Shown here: in pieces, positions 1 to 13,100 of the stretch
How positions within the stretch are numbered: position 1 is the stretch's first letter
Layout of the letters: the number at the start of each line of letters is the position of its first letter
Assembly (NCBI GenBank): GCA_028564675.1
Contig: JAOVVO010000163.1
Location: 62,001 to 126,000 of the forward strand
Direction: 5' to 3'
DNA from: Onchocerca lupi
Lineage: Eukaryota; Nematoda; Chromadorea; Rhabditida; Onchocercidae
DNA length: 64,000 nucleotides
Translations under genes and position numbers: made by a program
Notes under the pieces: generated by a model
What the model was told of the DNA's origin: nothing
Seen by the model: only the letters and a program-made list of their open reading frames with translations
The model's database searches: none

Positions 1-790
1 GTACGCTTTGTGGTAGGTTTAGAATTATCTGAAATAGCTTTGCAGCAAATAGAAGTAAATCAATTGTTTGATGGCTTTTTTTTTTCTCCTTTTTTTCGTA
101 CATATATTTTTGTTGACTGGACTTGCTTCTTCATCATCAGATTTATATGTATTAGGCTAAATAATTAATTCCTGATAATTTCAGAAAATTCTGATTCCGT
201 ATGATTATAAATCATAATGATTCGAGATGAGAAATTTTTGCACCTGTCCAAAATGGGTGTTCAATAATAATAAGAGAGTGTGTTTGTGAAATATTTTGTC
301 GATTGGCTAATTACCGTCGTAGCAGAGTGCAAATTTTTGCCATCAAAATTTGTTTGAATTTTCATCAATGTAAATTTGGCAAAAGTTTTGTACATATTAA
401 TATATTTTAATTTCAGTGTCATTTTTTGACTTGCGTCATTTTATGTCTGCACCAGTCCGTCATATTATACGTTTGTTTCGTCCGTGATGTTTTTGCTTAC
501 ATATTTCTACATTTTTAACAGATTTCATTCCTCTTTAACTTATACGTCATCAAAAGATATTCTTTCCATTATTCATTTGTTTCTTCACTTCAAACACTTA
601 ACCAATTCTCTATTCCTTCTCAATTTCTTACTATTTCACCTTGATAATTTTATCCCCGATCCAAAAGAAAGCTTGTGACCTTCTCCCTGAGACCTCTGCT
701 GCGACAGTAAGTGGTGTCACAGCAAGAGCACCTCAGGGGCCAGGTCCTTTCGACAAACATCAAAGTTATAATTCCAAGAAGATAATTTAG

Positions 791-1704
791 CATCTCCAGC
801 CCCTTTTTCAAGCCATATTTATATTCTACTGCAAATATCACACTCAAACAGGTAGCTTTTTCATTTCTATAGTAGTACCATTCATAATATTTTATATTTT
901 AATAAAAAATTTATAGATCTTGAAGCACCGCTTATTTGGCATTTGGGTTTCAACGGAACTGAAGAAATTCAGGTAATGAGGCTGCTCTATTTCGATTTTT
1001 TTTTTTTTTTTTGAATTTTCCAGACATCAACCATCGGAGTAAAATTGGTCTTGAATGCTGTTAATGAATCTACAGATAGTCGAAAGTTTTCGGATTTTAG
1101 TGCATATAATGATTTCTATAGGTTTTGGATGATTTTAAGTTTCAGAACCTCAATTTGTTATCTTTGATATCTCTCTTACGCAATAAAATATCATATTTAA
1201 CAATTTCCACAGCAATTCCTTGAAATCTGCGATGTCTTTTTTTTTTTTTTTTTGTTTTAGGAAATCGATTATGTCGAAGCGGAAGTTGAGAGCACGGATA
1301 CGGTAGAGCCTCATCTGGACGAACTCTTCGGTGAAAAGCTATTAATTGCGAAGTTTTGTTTAGCGGATACATTGGATGAGCCGCCAGCATCTCGCTCAAA
1401 TATGACCATTATTGGTAGCGATGAAATAGCTGTTCCACCTGGAACCGTTCAAAATAAACAATCCAAACGACATACACCAGTAATACTGCGAAGTATCGGG
1501 AAGAATAGTAGTAACAATAATAATAGTAATCATAATAGTAATAGTAAAATACAACAACCGTTACAAACCGCAAATATCAAAATGGATGATAATTTTAAGC
1601 GTCCTGATTCGGTATCATCACAACAGACTTTCATTCTCGAAAATAGCCAACGGCGACCATTGGTTGCACGAGATCCGTTTAAAATTGGTTTCGTTTTTAA
1701 ATGA
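791..1704 (+). CDS. 3' part of an unrecognised gene, Asn-rich C-terminal region
   Basis: The best supported part is the last exon, 1261-1704. It follows a TTTTAG acceptor, reads in frame from EIDYVEAEVES and ends at TGA 1702-1704 with the tail RDPFKIGFVFK. Upstream exons compatible in phase are 791-851 (61 nt, donor AG|GTAGCT), 917-972 (56 nt, acceptor TTTATAG, donor CAG|GTAATG) and a short exon starting at 1024 after TTTTCCAG, ending at 1038 or 1059. Further 5' coding sequence is likely, because a strong GTAAGT donor at 707 closes an open frame that ends PETSAAT, but its start is not resolved and may lie outside the window. The C-terminal third has an Asn/Ser run near 1507-1545 and looks disordered. 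I recognise no domain and assign no function. AATAAA signals at 1737 and 1741 suit the 3' end. Confidence 0.6.
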
Positions 1705-1736
1705 TTTTATGAGACTTTTAATTTAAGAAGAAAGCA

Positions 1737-1746
1737 AATAAATAAA
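1737..1746 (+). other. Overlapping AATAAA poly(A) signals of the first gene
   Basis: Two overlapping AATAAA hexamers begin at 1737 and 1741, about 33 bases after the TGA stop at 1704. This is a normal distance for a compact nematode 3' UTR. Confidence 0.5.
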
Positions 1747-4700
1747 CTTTATGGAAGAGCAATGAATCGTATATTTGATATTCATTTTGCTTTTAAGTTC
1801 TTCAATTACTCAACAATCTGAAGGCGTTTTGCGCTCGAAATCGATAATTTGTAAGCTGGCAAACAATTTTAGTCATTTTTTCTTCCTTTTTTTCTCATTC
1901 TAAGTAACAAGACACATCATATTACTAACAATTTAATCATATATACTGAACATTAAATTCATAAACAAGTTTTTTTTTCGATATTTTCGAATATATTTGC
2001 AAATTTGGAATTCATTATTTGTATAATTTACAGTAGTGAATGTTGTAGTATGTTATATGAAAATTATTCGTAAATTGTTATGGTTGGACTTGATTGAGCA
2101 AAAGATTGCCAAATTCTCAAAGCCAAAATGCGTTTTTAGATAGTATAATAAATATATATTTTAACAATTATTTAATATTTCTCTTTATTGCGAGGTTTTC
2201 ATCTACAAATTATTGAATTAAAAAGCATTCATAAATGGTCGAAAAGGTTAGGTTAATTTTGTTCTCTTATCAAAATGAAATTATATTCTTTTGTGACTTA
2301 ATAACATGCTGACCTTATATCGATTATGTAATCTGTTTTCTTTGAACATTTTTCTTAATATTATTTAATTTTCATGATCAAACTAATATGTGTATTTTAT
2401 TAAAACGGGAATGTTGTTTTTCATTTTTTTTTTTATTTTGGGTAATGTGAAATAAATCAGGAAGTCATTTTGCAACGTGTTAATCGAATAAATTTTTAGG
2501 CAATTTTAATCATAAAATTTTCAAGCATGGGAATAAAATGAAATTGTTGACATGGGATTATGTCATCAATAATACTCGGGAGAAAGACAAGGCGGGGGAC
2601 GGGAAATTTCAAGGTGTTTGTGTGTGTGTTTGTATCTGTGTGAAAACAAATTTTCACAATTTGAAGAAAAGTACAGTTTTATTATTTCCACATCTGCTTT
2701 GCTTTTTCCCTTTTTTTGCTTTTTTTTCCCTTTCGTAAAAGTAAAGGAGTAACAGCAAGTACAACTTTAACGTATTTCATCTTTTCAGTTTTTTGAAATT
2801 CAAAAACAAATCTTCCTGGAATCCGAAACAAAACATCATCATCATCGCCATCTATAAAGGATTTTTACGAAATCCGTTTATCATCAGGAAAAAAAAACTT
2901 ATTCTCTCCGGAGGTTAGTTAAGTTTGTTAAGAGAGGAAAAAAAAAACGAGAAAAAAGAAGTTCGTCTTTTTCGAAATTTTTTTTTTGAAAAACGAACAA
3001 CAACTTCAATAATATTTCTCTCTTTAGTTTTCGTGCTTTTCTCTTCCATTTTTCGATGCTTCTTTTTTTCTTTTCTTGTGTTTCTTTTGTTTGTATCAGA
3101 AACTTGTCTTTTCAACCCGTAGAACTACTATCTATGATTCTGTAATTGGTATAGACGAATTTGTAAAAAGAAGGAAAAAAAAATTAAAAAAGAAAAGGAA
3201 AAAATGTCCCTTCAATAGTACACACACGCGCATATACATATATAAATATGTAAATGAATATTTTTCTATTTATTATTATATAAATTGTAATTTCATTGGG
3301 ATTATTTGTATTTTTTTATAAAAAGGAAAATAACAGTTTATTTTCCATTATATAAATGGATGCTTTTTTTTGTCCTTTTTTCTTTACGAATTAAAAAATA
3401 GGAGATTCCCGTTTGCTATAGCTAATAGTAGTAATTGAGAGAGTGATTAAAGTTACGGAAAACTGTTTTTTCATTGTAAAAAAAATATGCGAATTTTTGA
3501 AAGCGTAGTATTTTTTTTTAAAGCGTAATTGGAACTTGCTTCCATCTTTCTTTGATAGGGAAAAAGTTTCGAGATTTTGCATTTGTATAGGCAATAGTAA
3601 TTGAGGAAATGACTAAAATTATGAAAAAATTATGGAGTTGTTAGAAATATGCAAATTTTTGGAGATATGAAGTTCATTGTTTCCATTTTTTCCTTTCTTT
3701 TTTTTAAATTTACATTTGATCTAACTATATGTAGTGTATGTGTGTGTAGGTGTAATGATTGCAAATGAATGATATGGATTACAGTAACCCGAAATAGCAA
3801 ACATGATTGACAGTTAAAGAGAACAGAGAAAGGCGCAAAAGGCGGGAGGACAAAATTGGGTCAGGAATATAATGTAGCGAATGATCAGCGACAAATCATC
3901 CGACTGCGACATTTTCTTTTTCTTTCGGCAAATGTTTAACTTTTTCTTATTAAAAAAAAAAAATCATGAAATTGAATTGCGGATGATTTTGATATTTATC
4001 CGAATGGACTTATATGACTTAAATGTTTAACGGTTCTTAACTTTTTTTGTCATTTCCGATAAGATAACCTGATATTTATTGTATGAATGGATGCATATGA
4101 TTTCAACGTTTAACGAAACGGAAAGAATGAATGAATTAATCAATCAAATGGAAATATCCGTTTTTTTTATTGATTGTCGTGATGCGCATTATCATTAAAT
4201 GATTTGAAATTTCAGGGCCATTGTATGCTTTTCTACATATTTGTAATATGGTATCTTATAATATGTATAGTAGTAGTAGTAGAGGAAGAATTTGATTTAG
4301 AGCTTAGTCTAGACGTCTTCAAGAGCAGAACACTACATGGCACCAATTTTTAGAATTATCGTTTATTTTATCGAGGGCGGGAGTCGAGAGTTGAAAGCGA
4401 GGTAGACAAAAGTTGGGAAGAGGAAGTAAAAGATGTAAATTAAACAAAAATTTATCCCTTCTCGTCTCTAGTTTGTTCATTTTTAAACGCCTCTCGTGTC
4501 ACCATAATAATTTAGATTGAACTATGTTCTCTTTTAAATGTAATTAAATTTTGGAAAATGACTTCTTAAATTAATATTTTTAATATATATTTTTTCTCCG
4601 AAAATTACTTTAGAAGATTACTTTTTTCAATTTTACTATACAAATTATATAGTCAAGTTGAAATGACAAAAATTAGATTAAAATGAAAGAAGTTAAATTG

Positions 4701-7022
4701 AAAAATTAAGAAGATAAAAATTAAATTGAAATGGCAGAATTTGAATTGAAAATTGATAAAGATCAAATTAAATAATTCAGACTAAATTAATGACAGCATG
4801 CGTTTTTTTGTTTATCTTACATTTTTTCTCCCTAATTTTGCAATGATTTTAATCACTGACTTTACCACATATTATTATCTGAAAAAATTTTTGAATTTTG
4901 AAATTGAATTAATAGATTGAGCAGGGAAGATTAAAAAACGATAGTTTTTAAACTTTATAGATATAGTGTTGCACTTTTTCGTAATCAGTATGATGCATTT
5001 TTTTAGGATGATATTGCAAAAGGATTATGTAATTAAAAATTTTGATTTCAATGATCTCTCAGCTAATAATGACAGGTTTTCTAGATAATCAGCTTGGCTT
5101 TTATACAAACATTTACTTTGGCTTAAACTTTTTTACAATAATTTTGTTTGGTCTGAATGACATCAAATCTTGAGACGTTGTGCTGTCAAATTTAGTCGGA
5201 GAAAGAAAAAAATAAAAAACATTGTAAATTATAGACAATCAGAAATAGACGTGAACTAATCTGAAAAGATTGTACGTGAGAATAAGTTTAGCTTTCTGGA
5301 CTGTGGATAATCAAGAGTAGATTGGGATAACCTAAAAGGAAAAAATATTATGGGGATAAATTTCTTGTTTTTCAGACATAAGCAACTATAACAACTTTTT
5401 TTATATAAAAAAGATTTAGGCCATTTTTTAATTACAATTAGTAAAGATACAGTTTATTAGTACGGATTTTTGCATGTTTTTCAGAATTCGAACGGTATTA
5501 TATTTGTATTTGTTAAGAATTGTAATATTATATTTGAGTAATGTGTTCCAACAAACAATATCAATGCTTTATTGTCAACAACATTCAAAAGCCTAATCGT
5601 TGGCAGTTTTCGGTTGTTTTCAGAGATTGACTCTCGTTTATTGGATTCATTGTTCATCAATATGAATCAAGAAAGAGATCTGAATTCTCCTGGAATATGA
5701 AATGAAATGCAGTATTTAGAGATTAGCCTATTTTTTGTTGAATATTATTAGAGTTGTTTTTTCTTCAATTTTTTACTTTTCATTAGGAATGAAATACTGC
5801 TAAGAATTACCGTAAAAGTTACCAGCCTACACATGAAAATATAACCTAATCCGAAGATGCAAATGTGAAGGGATTCAGATTTTGCGGTTTTGAATTTTTG
5901 TCACTCAGAGGAAAAAAATTCATATACAAAATTTTATGAATTGAAGAAAAAACTTTGAAAAATTCGAATTTTGACGGAAATATAATTTTGGAGAAGTTAG
6001 ACTGATGATCTGTATTATTGAAGGGAAATCCTTTCATATTATTCTGCATCAAAAATTTTCGGAACAGTAGTAGAATTTAATGTAAAAAATTACTTGCGGA
6101 TTTTTCCAAATATTTATACCAATGATTTTATTTTTTTCTAACAAATTTCTTGAAAAGGATAAAGTTTCATATTTTAGGAAAATTTGTAGATTAGTAAGGA
6201 AACAATGTAAACTTTGACCAGAATATTTGGATTGGCAAAATAACATCATCGAAATTCTGATGTAAGATTAACAAGAAAGAGGAAGATGAAGACGATGAAA
6301 ATCTTTTCATATTCGAAAGCACATCCACCAGCGCTACCACTTCCTTTTTTCATCGATTATTCACAGGAGGGAAAAAATCACCATTATATATGTCGTCAAA
6401 AAATGCCGTAATTTTACCGCGGTACAACCTGATACGGGATGGTTGATACGGAATGGTATCGGTGGGTACGAAGAGAAGTTTTTGAGAAAAAGGTGGATTT
6501 TTCAACCCCATGATGATAATGATGACGGGTATCAGGGACACATCCTGTCACCAATCAATACGAATTTACAAATTCTTTCCTTCCAGACAGGCCACCACAT
6601 TTCAACACAGCAACGACTACTTTTCAATTGATGATGATTATTTGAAGTCTGTCCTGATTAATAAAACAACTGCAATAAAAATGGATGAATGTCATTTGAC
6701 CGAATTTTTAAGAAAGAGGGAGAGAGAATGAGAGAGATAATGGGAATGCGGATTTCAATTTAAAAGATTCGAATTATTGATATACGAATTTTAGGATTTG
6801 CTCCCTTTTTACTGCTAAACATGTAAATTTTTAAGCCAAAAGATTCGGTTATAATTTCATCTTTAATTGCCTTCCATCATTGACGAGAGAGAGGGAGGAA
6901 GAAAGAGAGAGAGAGAGAGAAAAATTTAACTGATCTATAAAATAACTTGTCTGGAAAATCATGTTTACTTTCTGAAAAAAGCTCATAATCCTGTTACGAA
7001 TAAATTTAGAAGCCAGTTTTTC

Positions 7023-7026
<4 letters not shown>

Positions 7027-7062
<36 letters not shown>
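7027..7062. repeat. Poly(A) tract, 36 bases
   Basis: An uninterrupted run of 36 A. There is no recognisable retroposed gene on either side, so it is most simply a homopolymer. Its exact length is prone to sequencing error. Confidence 0.8.
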
Positions 7063-7064
<2 letters not shown>

Positions 7065-7999
7065 TGCTAAATAACCTAGAGAAAAATGTCTTTTATTAAA
7101 TGATGAAAATGGCTTGGTCATAAAATATGTCTGAATTTCTTAGGCTTTATAAAATCTAAATTCTATTACGAAAAGACAAACTCGTGCTTTACCTAAAAAT
7201 GCATTTTATTGAATAACAAGAATAGCTGACAATGAAATATATCCAAATTTTCGGGGCGATTTGAAGTTAGATGGGACTTGGAATTAATATTAATACCTGG
7301 GCGGAAATGTGTTGGACATTCATTTTTGCTATAAAAAACTATCAAAAATATGGTTTCCATTTTACAATCCAATCCAAAAAAGATCACAAAATTAAGTTAA
7401 AAAAAAAAAGACCACGAAAATAAAAAAATTTGAGAACGGAAATATTAAAATGAATGATTTATTGCAGAAATAAGCAAATCATAAATTAATGGAAATGAAT
7501 AAACAAAATAAATTAATTGTAAATTTGAGGCAAAAGTTTTCTTTCAACTAATGGTTCTATCGATCGATTTTAATTTTCAAACTTAATGAAAATTATTCCC
7601 TTAATTTGTTAATTTCAAACATAGACAATTAAAGATTGTTGGGTGAAATGATGAAGAGAAGGAGAGCGGTAGAGAAGTTAGAAATAATATAAGAAAGTAT
7701 TGATAATATTGTTGTGTAACTGATGAGAAAAGAAATTTGGCATGCAATAGAAAGCATACGAAAAGTTATGGCGAAAGAGGGATAAAAAGAGATGGGGAAA
7801 ATTTCGATAAATTGTAATAGTAATGAGAAGAAGGAGGACGGCGAAGAAGTTAACTTCTTTTCTATTTCTCCGATCTCTTATTCTACCGTAATTTATTATC
7901 ATACTGACATCAACAACAACGATAATAGTAGGTACTGTTTCATGAAATGATTTTCATCCTTCCATGACATATAAATATCGTATATGATAAGTGATATGA

Positions 8000-8830
8000 T
8001 TATAATATGGATTCATATCAGTGATGATTTATTGATAAGAATGTTTTTCTTTTTTTTTTTTGTAAAAATTATCGAAAAATGTCTGATAAATATTATGATT
8101 TCGAATTAATACATGAATTGAAGTAAACGGATTGCGGGAAAATTTTCGGAATTAGTTCAGATTACAATGAGTTCTCCATTTGTGATATCGTATGGATAGA
8201 TGATAAATGTGTTGAGTTATAATTGGCTTAATATCGGTGATAATTTTAAGTTATAACTGGATTAACATCAGTGATAATTCATTGGTAAGAATATTTTTCT
8301 TTTCTTTTTTTTCCGGAAGAATGTTTTGCTTTATTAGAATATTCATTTAGATATTCGAAATGTTTGATGAATAGTATGGTTTCGAATTAACATGAATGAA
8401 TTGAAGTGAGCTTAATTACGGGAAAATTTTGGGGAGTAATTAATTTAATAACTAAAAACTACAATAGATTCTTGATGGCATAGTACTGTATGCTGAAAAA
8501 TAATGAATATTGGATTACTGTTAGATTCATATCGATTAAGTTTTATTGATAAAAATCATTTTTATGACGTTTTTTAATGACAAAAATATGATGTTACTTT
8601 AATGATAAAAAACTTTTTTTAATGGTAAAAATCGATTACAGTTAGATTCATATCTGTTATATTTTAGTGATAAAAGTATCATTTTTATCACTAAAGGAAA
8701 TTGATTACAGTTAGATTCAAATCGATTATATTTTAATGATAAATTTTTTTTTTTTGTGGAAGTCATCGATATGCTTAATGAATATTATAATTTTGAAGTA
8801 TTATAAATTAAAGTGAAGCAATTTTGAAAA
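8000..8830. repeat. Diverged tandem repeat block
   Basis: Related segments recur. One is a 'cagtgatRatttattgRtaagaat' box at about 8018 and 8269, each followed by a T run, then 'gaatagtatggtttcgaattaa'-type sequence, then an 'attgcgggaaaattttcgg'-like box. A third, more decayed copy runs from about 8700 to 8830. A sub-repeat 'gattacagttagattca' occurs near 8515, 8635 and 8703. The main spacing is about 250 bases. Confidence 0.55.
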
Positions 8831-9900
8831 ATATTTAAAAAATGTGATAGGGAAATATTGAAAAATTATACTATTTATAGCATTTATAAGCAAATTAAAT
8901 TGAAGTTTTCTTTTCCAAAATAATGATTTTTGAAATTCTTAAATTATCCATGAAATCTTAATGAATTACAGAGAAATAGATGAAACTTGTTGCGATTATC
9001 AAAATTCGATCTATGGTCATTCTCGGGGGATTTCCCGCAAAAACTCGATCCATGACGATTCTTACGAGATATTCTGCAAAAATCTGATCGTCAAAAGTCA
9101 ATTCATTAACATTTTGTGAGAAATCTTATGAAGGATAAATGATATTTCTTAAAATCTTTCGATATTAATTCTGGAATATATCGATTGATTCAATGAAGAT
9201 TAAGAGAATTACTCCTAATTGTATCAAGCTATCATCTTTTCAATGGTAAAATTTTATTAACCAAAAAAAAAGATCTAATTGTTTACAATATTTATATGAC
9301 AAAAAAACAAATAATTAACAAGTCTGGAATTTTTTTTTTTTGATATTTTGAATCAATTTTCGAAAATATTAATAAGATGATTCCAACCAATCATTAGAAT
9401 CAATGAATATTTTTCACTAATTAAACCTAAAATGATCGTCAATAATACTGGTATCAAGATAAATAGTGAAAAAGAATTTCTAGCTAAAAATTATCAGAAT
9501 TAATTCTTCAAAAGAACTCCGTAATTCTCATTGATGGAATCAGACAGTGGAAAAAATCTCTGATTTATCAATTTTATCATTCATTTTTTAAAAAAAATTA
9601 TGTAATCCATTTTTGATTGTATATTATTATATTATTAAAGTAAAGATACTGAGTGAATAATTGGAAAATGCTAAAAGAAATTCATTTATTTGAAATGAAT
9701 GATTTAGATCGGTTTATCTTTCAAATTATGCAAAGAATTCATTTGCATAAAAATGGAAAATTATAAAATGTTATATAGTCGATTATTTGTTTATTTCATT
9801 ATTTTCATATTTTGTTCAAGGTAGTTTCATTTAAAAAAAGAAAAAAAAAATGGATTAGTCAATAAGAAATTATTTACTTATTAAAAGTCACTTTTATTTT

Positions 9901-9939
9901 ATGCCTAAGAAGAAAACGAAGCAATCTGTGTGTGTCTAA
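9901..9939 (+). pseudogene. Decayed duplicate of the exon 1 start
   Basis: ATGCCTAAGAAGAAAACGAAGCAA at 9901 closely resembles the true start at 10116 (ATGCCTAAGTCAAGAACGAAG), and both sit after similar 'ttaatcaatRag…cttttattt' sequence. The frame stops after 12 residues (MPKKKTKQSVCV). It looks like a tandem duplication of the 5' flank plus first codons, now decayed. It could also act as a short upstream ORF if included in the 5' UTR. Confidence 0.45.
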
Positions 9940-10115
9940 GTGAAAGTTTCATTTAATAAAAAAAAAAAAAAAAAAAAAAAAACAGATGAATTAATCAATG
10001 AGTTTTTAAATTAAAATTTGCTTTTATTTATTTTTATTTTATTTTTAATTTATTTTTACGTAATTAAAATTTAATTTTTATTTGACGCAAAAGAAGAAAA
10101 TCGAAGCAATTTTAT

Positions 10116-13100
10116 ATGCCTAAGTCAAGAACGAAGAAGCGGAATGATGTTATCACTGTACTGATACCTGATAAGCCGACTGTAAATTTAACTTCTACTA
10201 TGCGAACCGAATTATATGCTACACCGGAATCGTTTGAAAATACAATCAGTCAAACATCATTTTCAACATCAAATAATACTATCGTAAGTTTTTTTTTTTT
10301 GTAATTACTTTTTAATTTTAGCAATCAAATAAATTTTACTTTGATTATTGGTATTGATTGATTTGATCGAATAATTAATCAATATAGCTGCTATAATGAA
10401 TCTCTTCTGGGAGATTGATTTCTTGGGATTATTTTAAAGATAGCTTATTAATTAAGATTATATAATTTTTGACGAACTTATGAAACTTATGCTTAATTTA
10501 TATTAATTATGCTTATATAATTTCTGTAAAATTTGCTAAATTTATGCTTAATTTATATTAATTTATGATCATATAATTTTCATAGAAATTTGTTAAACTT
10601 ATTGAATTAAGAATTCATTCATGAATTTCTCGAATTATTTTAAAACTGTGTTAAAATTTATTTGTTTATAATACTTCCAAGTATATTGATTCTAAATATA
10701 TGAATTTTTTTGTATGAATAAATTCAATAAGTTTTCCTGTAAATTCGCGAATTTTTTTTTTTGAAAAATTTTGATCAATTAAAAGAATATTTTTTTTTAT
10801 ATCAAGATTATTGTTTACAGAGAGTTATTTTATGAATTTACAAATTTCTTTCCGACAATCTGAATAATTGATTTCCAGCTTTAAAGATGAAAAAAAAAAT
10901 ATCTACACTACAGATCGAGATTTTTTTTTTTTTTAGCTATCATTCATTTTTTTACACAACAAGTTCAAGATGTTATTTTAAGTGTAAACAAGATAAGATT
11001 ATCATTAAAAAGAACATCATATCGAGTTAAGAAAAAAATGAATTCTATTATTTTAAAATTTATAAATTACAATAATTATTGTTTTAATTACAATAATATA
11101 ATATTATTGTATCATTATTGATAATAATTAACAATGATAATAATAATATCAATAATACAATGACATCATTGTTAATTTCAAATTTGTTGATTCAGAAGAT
11201 CGATCTGTAGTTAGTTTACTCTTACTTTTCCATCAGCTGTTTAGATTGATCTCTTCTGAAAGATTGACTTTTTTTTTTTTTTTTGGAATATTTTGAAGAT
11301 AGAATATCAAGTTGATATAATATATTAGTGGTGGTTTATTTATTGTAATTATTGAACAATGATTTTATTTTAATGATTGTTTCTCTTATAGGAAGAATCA
11401 AACGAAGCAACAAAGATGAAAATGTCGTCAAAATCATCCGAAAAAAAAGACACGCTGGAAAGGTCAGAAAATGAGGTCAGTAAGCATACTGTAACGATAA
11501 CGAAGGTAAACGATGTGCAAACTTATGATGCTGATGTGATTGGAACATTTTCACAAAGTTCTGGAACAATTTCCTATGATTCTATCAAATCAATGAAAAA
11601 TGAATCGCTACAAAAGGCTCAAATTAATGGAAAATATGTAGGATCATATTCAGGAAAAGAAAAAATCATCCATCCATTGATCCTGAAATTGCTACAAATA
11701 GATTTTTAAGTAAAGTGGAAAAATCTTAAGGTTCTAGGATCGTATTCAGGAAAAAAAAATCATCCATTCATTGATCCTGGAATTACTAGAAATAGATTTT
11801 AGATAAAGTGGAAAAATTTTAAAATCCTAGGGTCGGATTCAGGCAAAAAAAAAAATCATCCATTGACCTTGAAATTACTACAGATAGGTTTTTAACTAAA
11901 GTGGAAAATTCATAAGTAAAGTGAGAAATTCGACAGAATATTTGGAAACATTAATCATATGCTAATAAATTTACATATAATATTTTGATAAAGTTTTGAC
12001 TAATTAATAATTTACTTGATAATTAATAAAAATTTAAGTTTTTAAAATAAAGTTAAATTGTATTAACATTTATTTATCTTAAAATTAAAGCATTTAAAAA
12101 ATTCGTTTTTTAGATACAAAATATTGACAAAGAATTACATAAAATAGCTATAGAACAATTGTTGAAAGATGGTCCAAATATACCAAAAACGAGATTTATT
12201 AGTGATATTGAATTAAATCGAATTACCGGACCGGAAGTACCATCCAAGGATCAGGAAGCAATTCCGGTTACTCCACTATGGGGATTATACGAAACGATCC
12301 TCACCAAGAAGGTAAAGAATAAAGAAATTCCTGCAAAGTCTGAAATTAATTACTTTAAATTACTTGAAAAAAATGTCATGTACTGATGATGACAAATTTG
12401 GTATATGATTAGAAGAAAATATGCGGTAAAAGTCTTTAGATTTTGAAGATATTTGAGTTTGAAATAGGAAAATAACTTACGTTTGGTTTTATTGATAGTT
12501 ACTTGTATTTTTAATAATTTGTAGGTAGATAATTATTTCATAAGATAATTCATAGATAGTAGATGATTTTAATTAATTAATTCATAAAATAATTCAAAAG
12601 TAGTAGATAATTTTAAGACAATTTTTCGGCGTTCGAAAGTTGAGAAGATCGTAAAAAAGGAAAAAGATTATCAAGAAATGAAAAATAATCAAAAGTCTGG
12701 ATCAATTCAAATTTGAATTGAAATTTACTTTTTTATTTTTATTAGTGATACTATTATCAAATTATCAATAAAACAAGATATAAATGACAATAGTGTTATT
12801 TGAATCAAACAATTATATATCAATTATTAATTAATAATTTAAAATGCTGCACAATTACTACAAAAAATTCATTTTATTAAACTATGCAACAATTAGTAAC
12901 TTTAATTTAACTTTAAATTGATTTTGATTAACTACTGAAAACGAATTAACTTTTTTTTGCTCTAATTAATTCGCTTTGAATAATTAATTTATGGTTAATT
13001 AATTACTTAAATTAATTACTTAAATTAATTTTTGTCAATTATTCATTTTTCGATTGTAAAACCATTTTTTTTCTTTTTAATGTAAAAATATATTTGTTTT

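Larger units (their letters stand above)
1747..9900. other. Intergenic spacer, AT-rich, no supported gene
   Basis: I found no open frame with splice-compatible neighbours on either strand. Short open stretches here are low-complexity or random. The region holds T- and A-homopolymers, a GT-rich patch near 2615-2640, GAGA runs near 6715-6735 and 6885-6920, a 36-base A run at 7027-7062, and a diverged tandem repeat at about 8000-8830. A slightly more GC-rich patch lies at 6415-6540 but has no supportable exon. Confidence 0.5.

Noticed and set aside
484..678. Open frame starting MMFLLTYFYIF
   Set aside because: Hydrophobic low-complexity translation of T-rich DNA; no splice-compatible partner in that frame.
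650..847. Minus-strand open frame opposite the first gene
   Set aside because: It lies over plus-strand exon candidates with better splice sites; no supporting minus-strand exons were seen.
1142..1399. Minus-strand 85-codon frame
   Set aside because: Shadow of the last exon of the first gene; contains a poly-Lys stretch from the poly-T tract.
6350..6631. Overlapping frames on both strands in a slightly GC-richer patch
   Set aside because: No consistent acceptor/donor pair, no family resemblance, and frames on both strands are equally open.
6849..7121. Minus-strand frame with a poly-Phe run
   Set aside because: Created by the 36-base A run and a GAGA microsatellite.
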